From contig JADDOH010005100.1 of assembly GCA_016648135.1 (NCBI GenBank), positions 25,144-89,143 on the forward strand: a stretch of DNA of 64,000 bases. The letters are read 5' to 3'. The stretch's first letter is position 1. The number at the start of each line of letters is the position of its first letter. The notes beneath the pieces are model-generated. The model was not told where the DNA came from. It did no database searches and saw only the letters and a program-made list of their open reading frames with translations. Made by a program: the position numbers and the translations under genes. The stretch is from Agrypnia vestita (lineage: Eukaryota > Arthropoda > Insecta > Trichoptera > Phryganeidae). Below, in pieces: positions 41,663 through 52,067 of this stretch.

Positions 41663-42314
41663 TCTATACCTATAAAACCAATGTCTGTCTGTTCTCTATA
41701 GAAATCCACACCATTTGTCCAATTCGATTCAAATTTTGCATACTTATGCTTTAGGACCTGGCGGGTATCATAGGCATCATTTTCCACCTATTCTCTTATC
41801 CCTTCCCCTCCCCCTGACATATTTTCGATGCAAATTTCTACCGATCGGACTCAAAATTTGGAAACTTATTCTTAAGGTCTCGGCGGATAACATGTGCGAC
41901 ATTTCCCCCTTATTCTTTTAATCTTTCCCCCCCTCCCCTGATATATGTATTTTTTATGCAAATCTGTATCATTTGACCAATCGTACACAAAATTTGGAAA
42001 CTTATTTTTAGGACCTGGGGGGGGTAACATATGCGACATTTCCCCCTATTATTTTACCCCTTCCCTTCCCGCTGATATATTTTCAATGCAAATCTGTACT
42101 GTTCGACCGATCGGACTCAAAATTTGCAAAATTATTCTTTAGGACTCGGCGGTTAACATTGGTAACATTTTTCCCCTATTCTTTTACCCTTTCCCCTCCC
42201 CTTGATATATTTTCGATGCAAATCTATACCGTTCGAATCAAACCTTTGTTAATCCTCACACATTTATTTTAAAGTTAATCCTTAACCCGCGCAACGCCGG
42301 GTATGAATAGCTAG
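41663..42314 (+). mobile_element. non-autonomous Helitron, both ends present
   Basis: The 5' end TCTATACCTATAAAACC is preceded by A (41662). The 3' end is CTAG (42311-42314) followed by T, 10 bases after a hairpin ACCCG-CGCAACGC-CGGGT (about 42285-42302). An A^T insertion site, TC start, CTRR end and 3' hairpin are the Helitron hallmarks. The interior has four ~130-bp units like those at 19764. No Rep/Hel gene. Confidence 0.9.
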
Positions 42315-42399
42315 TACTTTCATAAAGTAGATCTAATAGATTAGAAAATAAAATTAACTTGTTTCTTTAATTTCACCAGGGTCTAATTAAACTTTTTGT

Positions 42400-43160
42400 C
42401 AATTCTGCAACATTTTCTTCAACTTCTTTGTTTTAATTTTCAATCGTTTCCTATTTCCTAATCTACTGAGACCATTTAACTGATTCAAGATCATTCCGTG
42501 TATGGTACAGTATTTGTTTTGTCCTACAATCTTCACAATTACCGGTCATGCAAGCTGGACTCTCTCTTGAACGTTCTGTACTTGCGATAAGGTTGTTCAT
42601 ATTTCGGTGAGGAATGATCTTATTTGGCTTTACATGAAATGGCCGGTGTTTTATGAAATATGAATAAGGGCATCTTTCGTCATGAATCTCTTTTTTGAAT
42701 TAAGGGTAAAGGTTTTTCATTGTCCAGTACATAGATATCGTTTTTTCATTTTTAAATTTTTTTTTTATAGGTTACAGTTTCTTGTTTTCCAGATGTAGCT
42801 CTAGAAACATCGTAGTGATAAAAAAAATCGATTTTCTCAATCAGAATTTTTTCTTACTGGCAGTCTGCTTTTGTTTCATGAATGCCTAAAGTCTCACGTA
42901 CAATACCAGTCTTCATTTTTGACTTTGATATGCCTTCTCCTTGAAAAATTTTGTTTCAAGGAAATCTTTTCTTTCACTGTCTTCAATTTATTGTAATGAT
43001 CTTTGATGCCATTGGATAACGTAGAATATTTATTTTCTTGGTAATCTTTACCTGACTTTTGAGCTCTTTGGCATCTCTTTTTGTACTTATTGCACTTCTT
43101 TTTCAGTTTTTCCAGTTCTTCCTACAATTTCATATTTTTTCTATATTGCAGATTTGTCTT
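42400..43160 (-). pseudogene. remnant of an uncharacterised transposon protein
   Basis: Minus-strand blocks: a coiled-coil-like EELEKLKKKCNKYKKRCQRA, then LGIHETKADCQ, KIDFFYHYDVSRATSGKQET, PLPLIQKRDS, HRPFHVKPNKIIPHRNMNNL and CMTGNCEDC. They resemble a protein family I have seen repeated in arthropod and cnidarian genomes, but I cannot name it. Many stops and shifts. The strand and position suggest it belongs to the 40348-43961 element. Confidence 0.45.
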
Positions 43161-44546
43161 GTCTTACTTGTCTTCTGTCTGTAATACATCTAAAACAACT
43201 GCGTTACCAATGCAACACCTGTTTTACTTTTTATAGTAACGGAGTGTAGCAGCGACGCAGTGTTAAATATTTAATTATTTGGTATATGTGAACTAAATGG
43301 AAAAATAATAAGCAAACATTTTGTCACTATCATAACTGATACCTAAATGACTATGTATAAGAATAATAGTAATGCAAATATCGTCAGTACTTTCCTTTCG
43401 ACAGCGGTGACTCAGTGGCCACGCAATAAACACACGCACCTCTCCCGGTGACTGAAGCCATTAATTTGCCTAGCTTATTCCGCCCATACTGCGGTCATTG
43501 TTTGTTTTGAAAGTTACAACAAGTCGAACGAAATGAGGTACATTAAATTGTAAAACACTTACTATAAAATTTATTTTCATATAGTAACGCAGGGTAGTTA
43601 AGATTTTGTTCTTTGTTGGGGACACAATGTAAAATATTTTTTATTTTACTAAACGTTTTAAGTAAAAGGTATCTATTGGAATTACAATAAAGTTCAAAAT
43701 CTATGACTTTGATAACGATATTCTCCAGGATAGCAATATTTTGTATGAAGAACAACTGCATTACAAAGAAAGACAACATTGTTACCGTAATTTGTGAATA
43801 AATAATATAAAATTTTAGTTATATTTTATTTTGTTGAAAATAGTGTTATATGTATTTATGAATGACTGTATTTTTTCACAGATTTGAACCGTTTTCTCAT
43901 TAAAAGTGAAATTCATCCGAAGAGACCGATTTTTAGTCATCAAAAAGAATTTTGGCCCATATCCCAAAAATAATGCTGGAATTATTAAAAATGAAATTTA
44001 AAACATCGTACAGTAAAACCTCGTACAGTAAAACCTCGTTATCACGAAATCCAACTGACCGAGAAATAAAATGAAATTCCACATGTACCAAAATATTTAT
44101 TTTTCTTAATACATATGTGCATTCTGCGCCGTAGCAAAAAAATGTAGTGTGGCTTTAAAAACGATTTTAATTGATTTTGAATAAGACTCCACTGTGCGTT
44201 TACATGGATTCTAACATAAGGCATCATTTTTCTAAAATGAGTAGTCATAAATAACATATTTGTGCCGCAATTTCTCATGTGCAGTAAAACATTGATTGGT
44301 CTCTTAAAATAATAATTTATATTCTCTGGTTTATTTTTTGTATTTATTTTACTCGTCTTTTTGACTTAAAATACCAATAATTACCTATTATTTTATATTT
44401 TCTAATATAAATTTTATATTAATAAATATATTTTTATATTAAAAGATATCACTAAATATTCGCGAAATTTTGCCTATACGGTGGTACCTCGACATACGAG
44501 TTTATTTCATTCCGTAACCTTGCTCGTGTGTCGATTTGCTCGTATC

Positions 44547-45264
44547 TTAAGGGGGAATACCTACCTAGACATTTTGAAAAAATTGATTTTTAAATTTTTG
44601 CATTTTCTTTAATTTGAGGTCGTAAAAATATCTGGTGAACATTTCAAGCTGAAATTTAAAAAAATAACAAAGTTGTAACTGATAATAGTGACATCTCTTT
44701 GCTTATTTTCATATATTGCTCAATTTTCAAACGCGTTTTACTAGAAACCATGTTTTGAAAATCGATAACCATAATATCTCGGCAACCACTGAACCGATTA
44801 ACCTGAAATTTCTAGTGGTTATTCTATAATTATGTAGTCTTTGTCGTTGGATTTTTTTTAACTGACTTAGTTTTTTTTATCGGCATAATAAACCGGAATT
44901 TTTCCCTAAAAAACATTATTTTAAATTCAAATGCCCGCCGTTTTGTTAAAAATTTATATTTTCGAAAACCCCCTACATCAATTAGTATTAATTTTGATAA
45001 TCTTTTTGTTTTTTTTTATTTTGATGATTACAGATGAAATGGGATTGGTCACCACAGAGGACCTTTTTTTTCAGCAATCGATAAAACCCAAGAATTTTCC
45101 ACCAATTTTGAATATTTTTTTAAATTTTTTTTTTTATATATTCTTATAAGTATCTATGTACTTTCATGTAAAAATGACACAAATACAATAATTTATATAG
45201 GTTTCCTTAAAATAATCACATTAATTGTCCTTTTTCGCGCTTCGTAGGTAGGTATTCCCCTTAA
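44547..45264. mobile_element. TTAA-flanked TIR element (Kolobok-like), nested
   Basis: TTAA at 44547-44550 and 45261-45264 with inverted ends GGGGGAATACCTACCTA and TAGGTAGGTATTCCCC. 718 bp including duplications, no gene. Removing it rejoins the pogo-like host (CTCGTATC with AAGCAATTTTC), a clean insertion. Confidence 0.88.
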
Positions 45265-45469
45265 AGCAATTTTCTCCATTGAAACTAATCGAAATGCCAT
45301 CAATCCATTCCAGCCCTCAAAATGCCCCCTCCAGTAGTTTTTGTTACGTGTTTTGAATAAGAAAAATGTATTTATTGATTATTAAAAATGTATTTATTGA
45401 GTATTAAATAACAATAATTTTATAAAAACATAATAAAAGAGAATTAAAAGAAATAAATTAGTTTTATAA

Positions 45470-45740
45470 AGTGTAACTTTCGCTTAATTTTCGTCACTGT
45501 TTTTCTCTTCATTGGTCTTTGTCTTTTTTGCCATGCTTTCATCACGTTCACCTGCAGGCCGTTTAAAAAAAACATGTCCAAGGAGGTTTGCTTCTTTCTC
45601 CTTTTGAGAATGTTGTGGAAATGAGTTAGGCAAATTTCGATGCACAACCAGTTGCAACTTTTTTGGGCTCTTCCTTTTCCACGAACCGTAACGTTGCGTC
45701 CCGCGCACTCATGTCTCAAAAAACTCATTTGTTAGGGCAC
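45470..45740 (-). pseudogene. C-terminal remnant of a pogo-like transposase
   Basis: Across two frames: SFPQHSQKEKEA then TSLDMFF, KRPAGERDESMAKKTKTNEE and KNSDEN. A basic, low-complexity tail after a (Q)TSLDxFF motif is typical of Tigger-type transposase C-termini. No DDE motif remains. It ends about 20 bases inside the right TIR. Confidence 0.5.
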
Positions 45741-45959
45741 TCGCATGTCGAGGTACCACTATATAATCCGCGTCCACCACTGTCATCTAGGCCCCACTTA
45801 TAATAAACTTGATAGTTTTACAGTCCTCCGAAATGTTTTGTAGTATTAAAGCTTCTTAAAAGCTATACCGTCATAGTGGATGATGTATCATGTGCCACTT
45901 AAATTTTTTTTACCTGTTTGGCATAAATTGGATGGCTTTTTTTACAACATGGGCTGCAT

Positions 45960-46180
45960 TTTTCTTGCCTGATATCACCAAATTTGATTCTGAAGCATTT
46001 TTTTTTGAACTGATATCTGATATTCAACATGCCTTTGCTTACTGCGTTGAGAATTCTCTTCAAACAATTTATTTGGCCAACCTCGCCTATTTTGTTCTAA
46101 ACGTTTTGGCTCTGGTGATTGAGGCTGTGATGGCTGTGTCTCCGAGAGTTTCAAGTCTCTGTCAAGCCATTTCATGTATG
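45960..46180 (-). pseudogene. transposon-protein remnant
   Basis: Minus-strand frame KWLDRDLKLSETQPSQ, then RRGWPNKLFEENSQRSKQRH. The GRPxKxFEESSxRSKRR pattern is one I recall from uncharacterised arthropod transposon proteins. The rest is degraded. It may belong to an element otherwise lost. Confidence 0.4.
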
Positions 46181-46539
46181 TATATTTAATTAACTAACTT
46201 TTACATGTAATGCAACCATGCTATTTCTTCAAAAGCTTTGTGGCAAACACTTTGACTGCAAATTTTATTTATTTTGTACAATGTACAGAAAGCCATCAGC
46301 CACAGAACACCAAACTTATCCAATATAATAATAATTGTTCTTTACACTTTAATGTGGACTTGTAAAACTGTTCATTTTTTAATAGTTTTATCCTAAGTTC
46401 TAATAATCCCTGTACATAGTTATTTTCTCAAAATCTTCATTTCCATTAGAGCTGGAACGCTACGACTACCTGAAAACAATAAACTCCATTTAACAAAGGG
46501 GGAAACACGGAGACTTGTCTTGTACATCAAACATAATAA

Positions 46540-46680
46540 TTTCCTGTGTCTGTATGTCTGTCCGTTCACCCGTCTGTCTGTTTGTAACTTCGTGTAACAT
46601 CCGTAATTTCGTTCAGATTCACAGCAAAAAACAAAATTAAACGGCCGGGGATGGGGCATGAACCCCGGGCCAGCGAAGCC
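46540..46680 (-). repeat. SINE-like fragment with a box-B-like motif
   Basis: Read minus, GGGGTTCATGCCCC resembles a Pol III box B; a body and a CAGACAGACGG run follow. No convincing box A. It directly adjoins the mariner remnant. Confidence 0.35.
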
Positions 46681-46696
46681 CAACCGGCGGCAACTT

Positions 46697-47290
46697 GGCA
46701 ATGTTATGACGTGGAAACCAAAGCTCAATCATCCCAATGGAAGCTGCCGCACGAGCCAAGACCGAAAAAAGCCCTCCAAGTTCGGTCGAATGTGAAGAGT
46801 TTTTTTAAATTTCAGGGGCGTGGTGCATCATGAGTTCTTGCAACAGGGTAGAATGGTCAATAAGGAATATTACCTGCAAGTTATGCGCAATTTGTGCGAA
46901 GCAATCCGCCAGAAATGCCCGGATTTGTGGAAGAACAAAAATTGGCTTTTGCATCATGATAACGCCCCTGCTCACACATTGTTGCTTGTGCGTGAATTTT
47001 TGGCCAAAAACAACACACTAATTATGCCGCAGCCGCCTATTCCCCAGATCTGGCCCCTTGTGACTTTTTTTTGTTCCCGAAACTGAAGAGGCCCATGAAA
47101 GGACGACGCTACGCTACGATTGAGGAGATAAAGACGGCATCGAAGAACAAGATCACAAAAACTGATTTTTTGAAGTGCTTCGAGGAATGGAAAAAACGTT
47201 GGCACAAGTGTATAATATCTGGTAGGGATTACTTTGAAGGGGACAAAATAGACATTCATGAATATATAAATAATTTTTGAAAAACACAAA
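46697..47290 (+). pseudogene. mariner transposase remnant, third mariner type
   Basis: YDVETKAQSSQWKLPHEPRP and KKALQVRSNVK lead after a deletion to GVVHHEFLQQGRMVNKEYYL, NLCEAIRQKCPDLW, LLHHDNAPAHTLLLVREFLA, then [13 protein letters not shown] in a shifted frame and PKLKRPMKGRRYATIEEIKT to a stop near 47278. The second and third Asp motifs are visible; the N-terminal DNA-binding part is missing. At least two frameshifts (near 46800 and 47040). It differs in subfamily from the copies at 798 and 8250. Confidence 0.82.
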
Positions 47291-47699
47291 ATTCGCGATA
47301 CTTTTTGAACAGACCATGTATGAAAAATTTGTTATATTTATTAGCGATTCTAGAGGTGTATACACATTACATCATTCTAATCTTTTTTGACAATCGTCAA
47401 TAAAACTAATGTCCAACTAGACATTGCGGGGTGAGTTGACCGCCCCCTATATTTTATTACCTTTAAGTCCAGATCGTAAAACGTTCCCTGTCCACTGCAT
47501 GTGAACTAAGATTTTCATTTTGACAAAAATTGTATAAAAATTTATATGTAATAGGCATTAAAGTATTAAAGAATAAGTGATTTTAGAAAAGAAAAATATT
47601 TGAAAGGGTTCTAAAAAATTATCCAATTTTAATATACATATGGAGATTAGTAAAGTTTTCATTAAAATAAAAGTATAAAATCCGCCATTTTAACTGAAA

Positions 47700-48045
47700 T
47701 GACGTCACACCTATGTACCCATCACCGTGTCTTTGAACTGTTGCCATAGACACAATGCAATTTTTACTTAGGCTTGATGTCACGTAGACGAAATGACAGC
47801 TGCGGGCGTTTTTACTCAAATTAAAAGTAGGTAATGAAAATGCAATTATTTGTGTAAAAACTAGTAGCTTGTTGGTCTTGTGGTTAGGACACTCTCCTCG
47901 TGATCCAAAGGTTGCGGGTTTGAATCTCACTCCAAACCAGCAAGTTAGTCCTATTTTCATAGCACAAGCGTTTAGCTTAGTTTGAAAATATAATAGTTAT
48001 TTCAAAATCTGTTATCATGCCTATTGTATGGATGTTTCTTCATCC
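47700..48045. repeat. second copy of the 25335 repeat, split by a SINE
   Basis: 47719-47862 and 47998-48025 align with 25340-25495 and 25555-25580. The inserted part begins at AGTAGCTTGTTGG. TGACGTCA-like sequence (ATGACGTCAC) lies at 47699. Confidence 0.75.
47868..47944 (+). repeat. tRNA-like SINE head, 77 nt
   Basis: The ends CTTGTTG and CAGCAAG form a complete 7-bp acceptor-like stem (one G-U). TGGTCTTGTGGTTAGGAC fits box A and GGGTTTGAATC approximates box B. The anticodon arm does not fold well and the T stem has a mismatch, so this is a tRNA-derived SINE or tRNA pseudogene, not a working tRNA. It is inserted in the 25335-type repeat. Confidence 0.6.
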
Positions 48046-48371
48046 TTGAATAAATAATTTTGTTGTATATATTAATGAAATTTTGCTTATAAATTTTCGA
48101 TATAGCGCACTTCATTATAGCGAGGTTTTACTGTTTTGTGATTACTTCAGGCAAATGAAGCAGAAATGATTTGAAATAATTATATAATTAATTTATTGTA
48201 GAAAAAATTGTCCCAACATAACTTTAAAATAATTAAACCTGCCTTTAATCTAAGTTTATTTTGCTTGTTCTAAGGTCACTGGCCGGCCTTTGAAATCCTG
48301 ACCTGTTAATTTTCACTTTGTTATTGTTATGAAAAAAAATTGTATTTTGTTAAATTTTCTCAGATCGTCAC

Positions 48372-49042
48372 TTAACCCTTATAGTGCCGAAAAGCGCCGT
48401 GGCGCTCGTAGGTAGGTGTGCGAAAAATTCCAGCGTCGCGATAGCGCTCGTTTCGACAGCTCACTTTTGGCGCGCGTCCGTGACGGTCGTGTTCCTGCGT
48501 TCATATTTTTATTCATTAAATTGCGTTCTAACTTTTTTCTACACTCATAGATAGGTGTGCGAAAAATGCCAGCGTCGCCATAGCGCTCGTTTCGACAGTT
48601 CACTTTTGGCGCGCATCAGTGCTTTCTAACTTTCTTCAATCACACTTTTTTCTATAAACACCGTTATTATTATTTTTTTCTATAATCCTAAATTTGATTT
48701 CAAAATGTCGAACACGAGTGAAAGTTCCGATATGGATGTTGAAATGACAGAACAATTTGAAAACTGATTTAGTGATTATGAGAGCGATAGCGGGAGTGAT
48801 ATATGTATATTTTCTATAATTTTATTGTCAATAAATATGTAGTACATATTCAATTTCTGTGTTTTTATTATCATAGTTTGAAACCTTCTGAAAAGAATGT
48901 TGAATAAATTTTGAAAATTAGTATATTGTAACAGAAATGGTAAGTGTTTTTGGTGTTTATATAAATTATCTACGAAAATGCACTTTTTTACTGGCATTTT
49001 TAGCATATTTTGACAAAATATTTATGGCACTAAAAGGGTTAA
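48372..49042 (+). mobile_element. non-autonomous piggyBac element with TTAA duplications
   Basis: TTAA at 48372-48375 and 49039-49042; inverted ends CCCTTATAGTGCC and GGCACTAAAAGGG. A ~70-bp subterminal block (AGGTGTGCGAAAAAT..CAGCG) is present twice, at about 48411-48485 and 48547-48615. A short coding piece from 48704, MSNTSESSDMDVEMTEQFEN, stop, FSDYESDSGSD, is the acidic N-terminus of a piggyBac transposase. The rest of the gene is deleted. Confidence 0.9.
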
Positions 49043-49569
49043 GGGATTGTAATCAATATCAGAAAAATACTATCATGTATAATCAACTAATGTGGGTCAT
49101 GGTTAAGGGTAAATTAAAATATTTCTATGTATATTATGTTAATTTCTTATGTTTTATTTTATTTTTGTGATCTGAGACATGTATTGTGATTTTTAATAAA
49201 TGACTGCTATTTGTAATAAAAATATTAAATACAGTAGACTCTTTCTCGAAATAGAGCAGAACATATAGAGAAGATTCTGGAACTAAAATTTGAATTAAAT
49301 TGTGCTTATTCAAATATTTAAAACTAGTAAAGATGAAGTAAGATTAGAAGAATTTAATAGATAGATGCCCAGGAGAATATTCCAAGATGTTCAAGATAAT
49401 GGAGTGTGACTAGGGCGTCATAACCAGGAATTTTATGACCTATAGCTGTTTGTACCCAGCATTGTACGCGTTAAGGATAAAGTTGAAAATAAATTTGTGG
49501 GGGAAACAAAGGTTCCATTGTTTTGCAAAGCCTCTAAGTAAAACAATGTTTCCATTTAATTAAGGCTGG

Positions 49570-50176
49570 GATGGATAGAATGTCTAGGAAAGAAACCTGG
49601 CCTATTTTTCCTTCGGGAATATGTATGCATAATTCTAGTTCTATCGGTCAAGTGATGTAGATTTGTACAGAAAATATTGAAGGGAAGGGATTGAGTTAGA
49701 GAGAAAAGGGGAAATGTCGCCTTTATTACCCGAATGGTCTTAATGAATAAGTTAATTTTGAGTCTGATAGGTCGAACGGTACAGATTTGCATTGAAAAAA
49801 AAAGGAAATGTCATATATGTTACCCGCCGGGTCCTAAATCATAAGTATACAAAATTTGAGTCGAATCAGACAAACGGTGTTGATTTGTATAGAGAACAGA
49901 CAGACAGACATTGAGTTTTACAGGTACAGATGTTGCGTTTTGTTACCCGCCGGGTCCTAAATCATAAGTATACAAAATTTGAGTCGAATCAGACAAACGG
50001 TGTGGATTTGTATAGAGAACAGACAGACAGACATTGAGTTTTACAGGTACAGATGTTGCGTTTTGTTACCCGCCGGGTCCTAAATCATAAGTATACAAAA
50101 TTTGAGTCGAATCAGACAAACGGTGTTGATTTGTATAGAGAACAGATAGACAGACATTGAGTTTTACAGGTATAGA
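49570..50176 (-). mobile_element. Helitron fragment with a triplicated 5' end
   Basis: Read minus, the 5' terminus TCTATACCTGTAAAACTC starts at 50176, with A before it. Two more termini (TCTGTACCTGTAAAACTC) start at 50053 and 49930, so a 123-bp unit is repeated three times with almost no divergence. Older units follow down to about 49570. No 3' hairpin/CTAG end is identified. Confidence 0.75.
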
Positions 50177-50483
50177 TGTTGCGTTTTGCGCCTTCGACTA
50201 CATTCCGAATTGGAGAACCGAAATGTGCAGTTTATACTAACAATTTTGAAGCAAATTACTTACTGTGTTTCTACAAAGAATCCACTTTATTTTAGAATCA
50301 TAGAAGTATATTGTTTTGTGTTTAATATTGTTATGCAATATTAAAGGTTTTTATGAATCTCGGAATAATGTTTAAAACGATAAGTTTGGGAGTGCACTTT
50401 CTCATTGGTTCAAATGCTTTATTTAAGCAAAGAAAAACGGATGTAATCAAAAAGTTTTAATTCGGAAAATGCCATATCTAAAT

Positions 50484-50790
50484 ATTTATCAATATTGAAA
50501 GGGTAGGTACCGGAGCCTTTTTTTTTTCAAATAATTTGTGCGAATTCGAATGCAACATTGTGTCAAAATTTCAAAGCAATAGTTAAAGAACTTAGGAGAT
50601 TTTGGACAATCAAAAATTTAAATTTTTATTCATATAAATAAATAGTAGGTATATAAAAACAAAGTTGGTATACAAAAACATCCTCGTATTCGAATGCAAC
50701 GTTGTGCCAAAATTTCAAAGCAATCGTTGAAGAGCTTCAGAGATTAGCGATTTTGTACAAACGGGACATTTTTATTTATATAGATGTTGT
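50484..50790 (-). mobile_element. second Helitron family, 5' fragment with internal duplication
   Basis: Read minus it begins near ATCTATATAAATAAAAATGT, a start I associate with other insect Helitrons. The block CAAAATTTCAAAGCAAT occurs at 50566-50582 and 50710-50726, a ~145-bp duplication. No 3' end seen. Confidence 0.55.
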
Positions 50791-50861
50791 TTGGTCCGAA
50801 TGTCGCAAATGGGCCGAAAGTCACAAAACTTATAAAATTAGGGAGGTTTTGATAGCTAGGT

Positions 50862-51077
50862 ATGAATGATCAATATAAATGGCCGCTCAAAAATGATTTT
50901 GAAGGAAGACGTAATGTAGTTAGACCCGCTATGAGATGGCAGGACAGCATAAATAAATATCTGCCTATCCTTTCATCGGCAACATTGGGAAGCAGCAGTG
51001 CAGGTATTCTTGAGAAGGCCAGAACACATAGCTTAAGGTCAGAGATGATGATTATGATTCAAATTGGCACACACTGA
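50862..51077 (+). pseudogene. LINE ORF2 C-terminal fragment (probable)
   Basis: KNDFEGRRNVVRPAMRWQDS and AGILEKARTHSLRSEMMIM resemble the G(K/R)RxxGRPxxRWxDxI...A.(D/N)R.xWR tail of RTE/Jockey-type ORF2 proteins. An ATGATGATTATGATT stretch near the end resembles their usual tails. Short, so tentative. Confidence 0.45.
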
Positions 51078-51559
51078 ACATTTCAACAAGAGAGAGTCTG
51101 CCGTATTGGAAACTGTAAATAAAGATACATATTCTGGTAACAATGGTAGTTTAATTTTAATAAAATAAGTTTCTTGTTTTAGTATCTTTCCCAAGAACCG
51201 GAACACTTAAAATACTGCATATTTTTGTATTTCATTTCTTATCTAAATTATCCTGACATGCATATCCGGAATTTGAATTGGTATACATAGATAAATGTAT
51301 ATATAAATATAAATAACTTAAAAAATGCCTTCAAATATAAAAATCTATATTTTTTTTTTTTTTATATCTCTGTTTTTTTCATCATTTTTAATGATAAATC
51401 CAAACCTTATATACTTCATCCATGTAAATCTTTATTCTTTCAATATATAAGATTTAATTCCCATGCTGATCTTCCGATGCGTCAAATCGGCAAAGCAAAC
51501 GGATCGGCCAATTGTCTGATCGTCCATGCAGTGTGTTAGATAAGCGTATATTATATGGA

Positions 51560-51745
51560 ATAAATCCCTATTATAATTTTTTTTTTACTCCTCAACAGGC
51601 CAAGAAGCCCAATTACGGAAGCGAAATACATCAAAAAACACATAGGGTTGAGTATATCATATAGATTAAAATTATGACCTCATCGGGAATCGAACCCGGA
51701 ACCCTCGGTGTGGGAAGCCACTGCGCTACGAGGGTGCTTTTCATT
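51560..51745 (-). repeat. tRNA-derived SINE
   Basis: Minus strand: CTCGTAGCGCAGTGGC (box A) and GGGTTCCGGGTTCGATTCCC (box B) at ~30-base spacing, near-perfect Pol III promoter elements. A ~110-bp body follows, then an A-rich tail at about 51570-51580. Upstream are CAGACAGACAGACGG simple repeats. Confidence 0.85.
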
Positions 51746-52067
51746 GCTTTTTTCGTTTTCTTTTCGTTGTCTGTCCGTCCATCCGTCTGTCTGTCTGTCA
51801 TCCGTAACTTCTTTAAAGTAAAATATATATATATTTTTTTTATGTTTGGGGTAATTAACAAGTAGACACCGAAAATATATAACCACAACGTTAACACTAT
51901 AAAAGTCAAGAAAGTTCTTAATTAAAATTAATAATTATGTCCAACCACAAAGTTAATGCTATACCTATATATAAAAAATATTGAAAAATTGTTATTGATG
52001 ACTTTGATTTGGGAGTCATCATGCGAAAAGTGCATGAATTTTATACGTCTACTCGTGTACTTATCAG

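Larger units (their letters stand above)
40348..43961 (-). mobile_element. 3.6-kb TIR element of unidentified superfamily
   Basis: TATGGGCCAAAATACTTTTC at 40348 is mirrored by the complement ending at 43961 (TATGGGCCAAAATTCTTTTT), with similarity through GATGACTAA, about 30 bp. No clear target duplication. Nested inside are a Harbinger derivative and a Helitron. A coding remnant lies on the minus strand at 42400-43160. A motif CTGCGTTA recurs near 40542, 40700 and 43199, and as its complement near 41608 and 43585. Confidence 0.6.
44479..45761 (-). mobile_element. second pogo-like element, interrupted by a TTAA element
   Basis: CGGTGGTACCTCGACATACG (44479, preceded by TA) and GTGGTACCTCGACATGCGAG read from near 45759, followed by TA. 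The terminal few bases differ, so the right boundary is uncertain by about 3 bp. A minus-strand coding remnant is at 45470-45740. Confidence 0.8.
44026..48133. mobile_element. pogo/Tigger-like element holding a nested stack
   Basis: CAGTAAAACCTCGTTATCAC at 44026, preceded by TA, and CAGTAAAACCTCGCTATAAT read from 48133. The left terminus is partly duplicated in tandem (CAGTAAAACCTCG also at 44011). The right flank is TT, so the target duplication is not intact. Between the ends lie a second pogo-like element with a TTAA element inside it, two coding remnants, a mariner and a SINE-bearing repeat. Confidence 0.6.

Noticed and set aside
45890..46189. 99-codon plus-strand frame rich in Phe/Leu, looking like a membrane protein
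   Set aside because: It is the antisense of a minus-strand transposon-protein remnant (RRGWPNKLFEENSQRSKQRH).
47868..47944. Functional tRNA gene
   Set aside because: The anticodon stem does not form and the T stem has a mismatch; the context is a repeat insertion, so it is listed as a SINE head.
47619..47960. 113-codon minus-strand frame
   Set aside because: It spans a dispersed repeat and the tRNA-like SINE; no independent support.
49230..49290. ACAGTAGACTCTTTCTCGAAATAG resembling a pogo/Tigger terminus
   Set aside because: No matching opposite end was found and the similarity is limited to the first bases.
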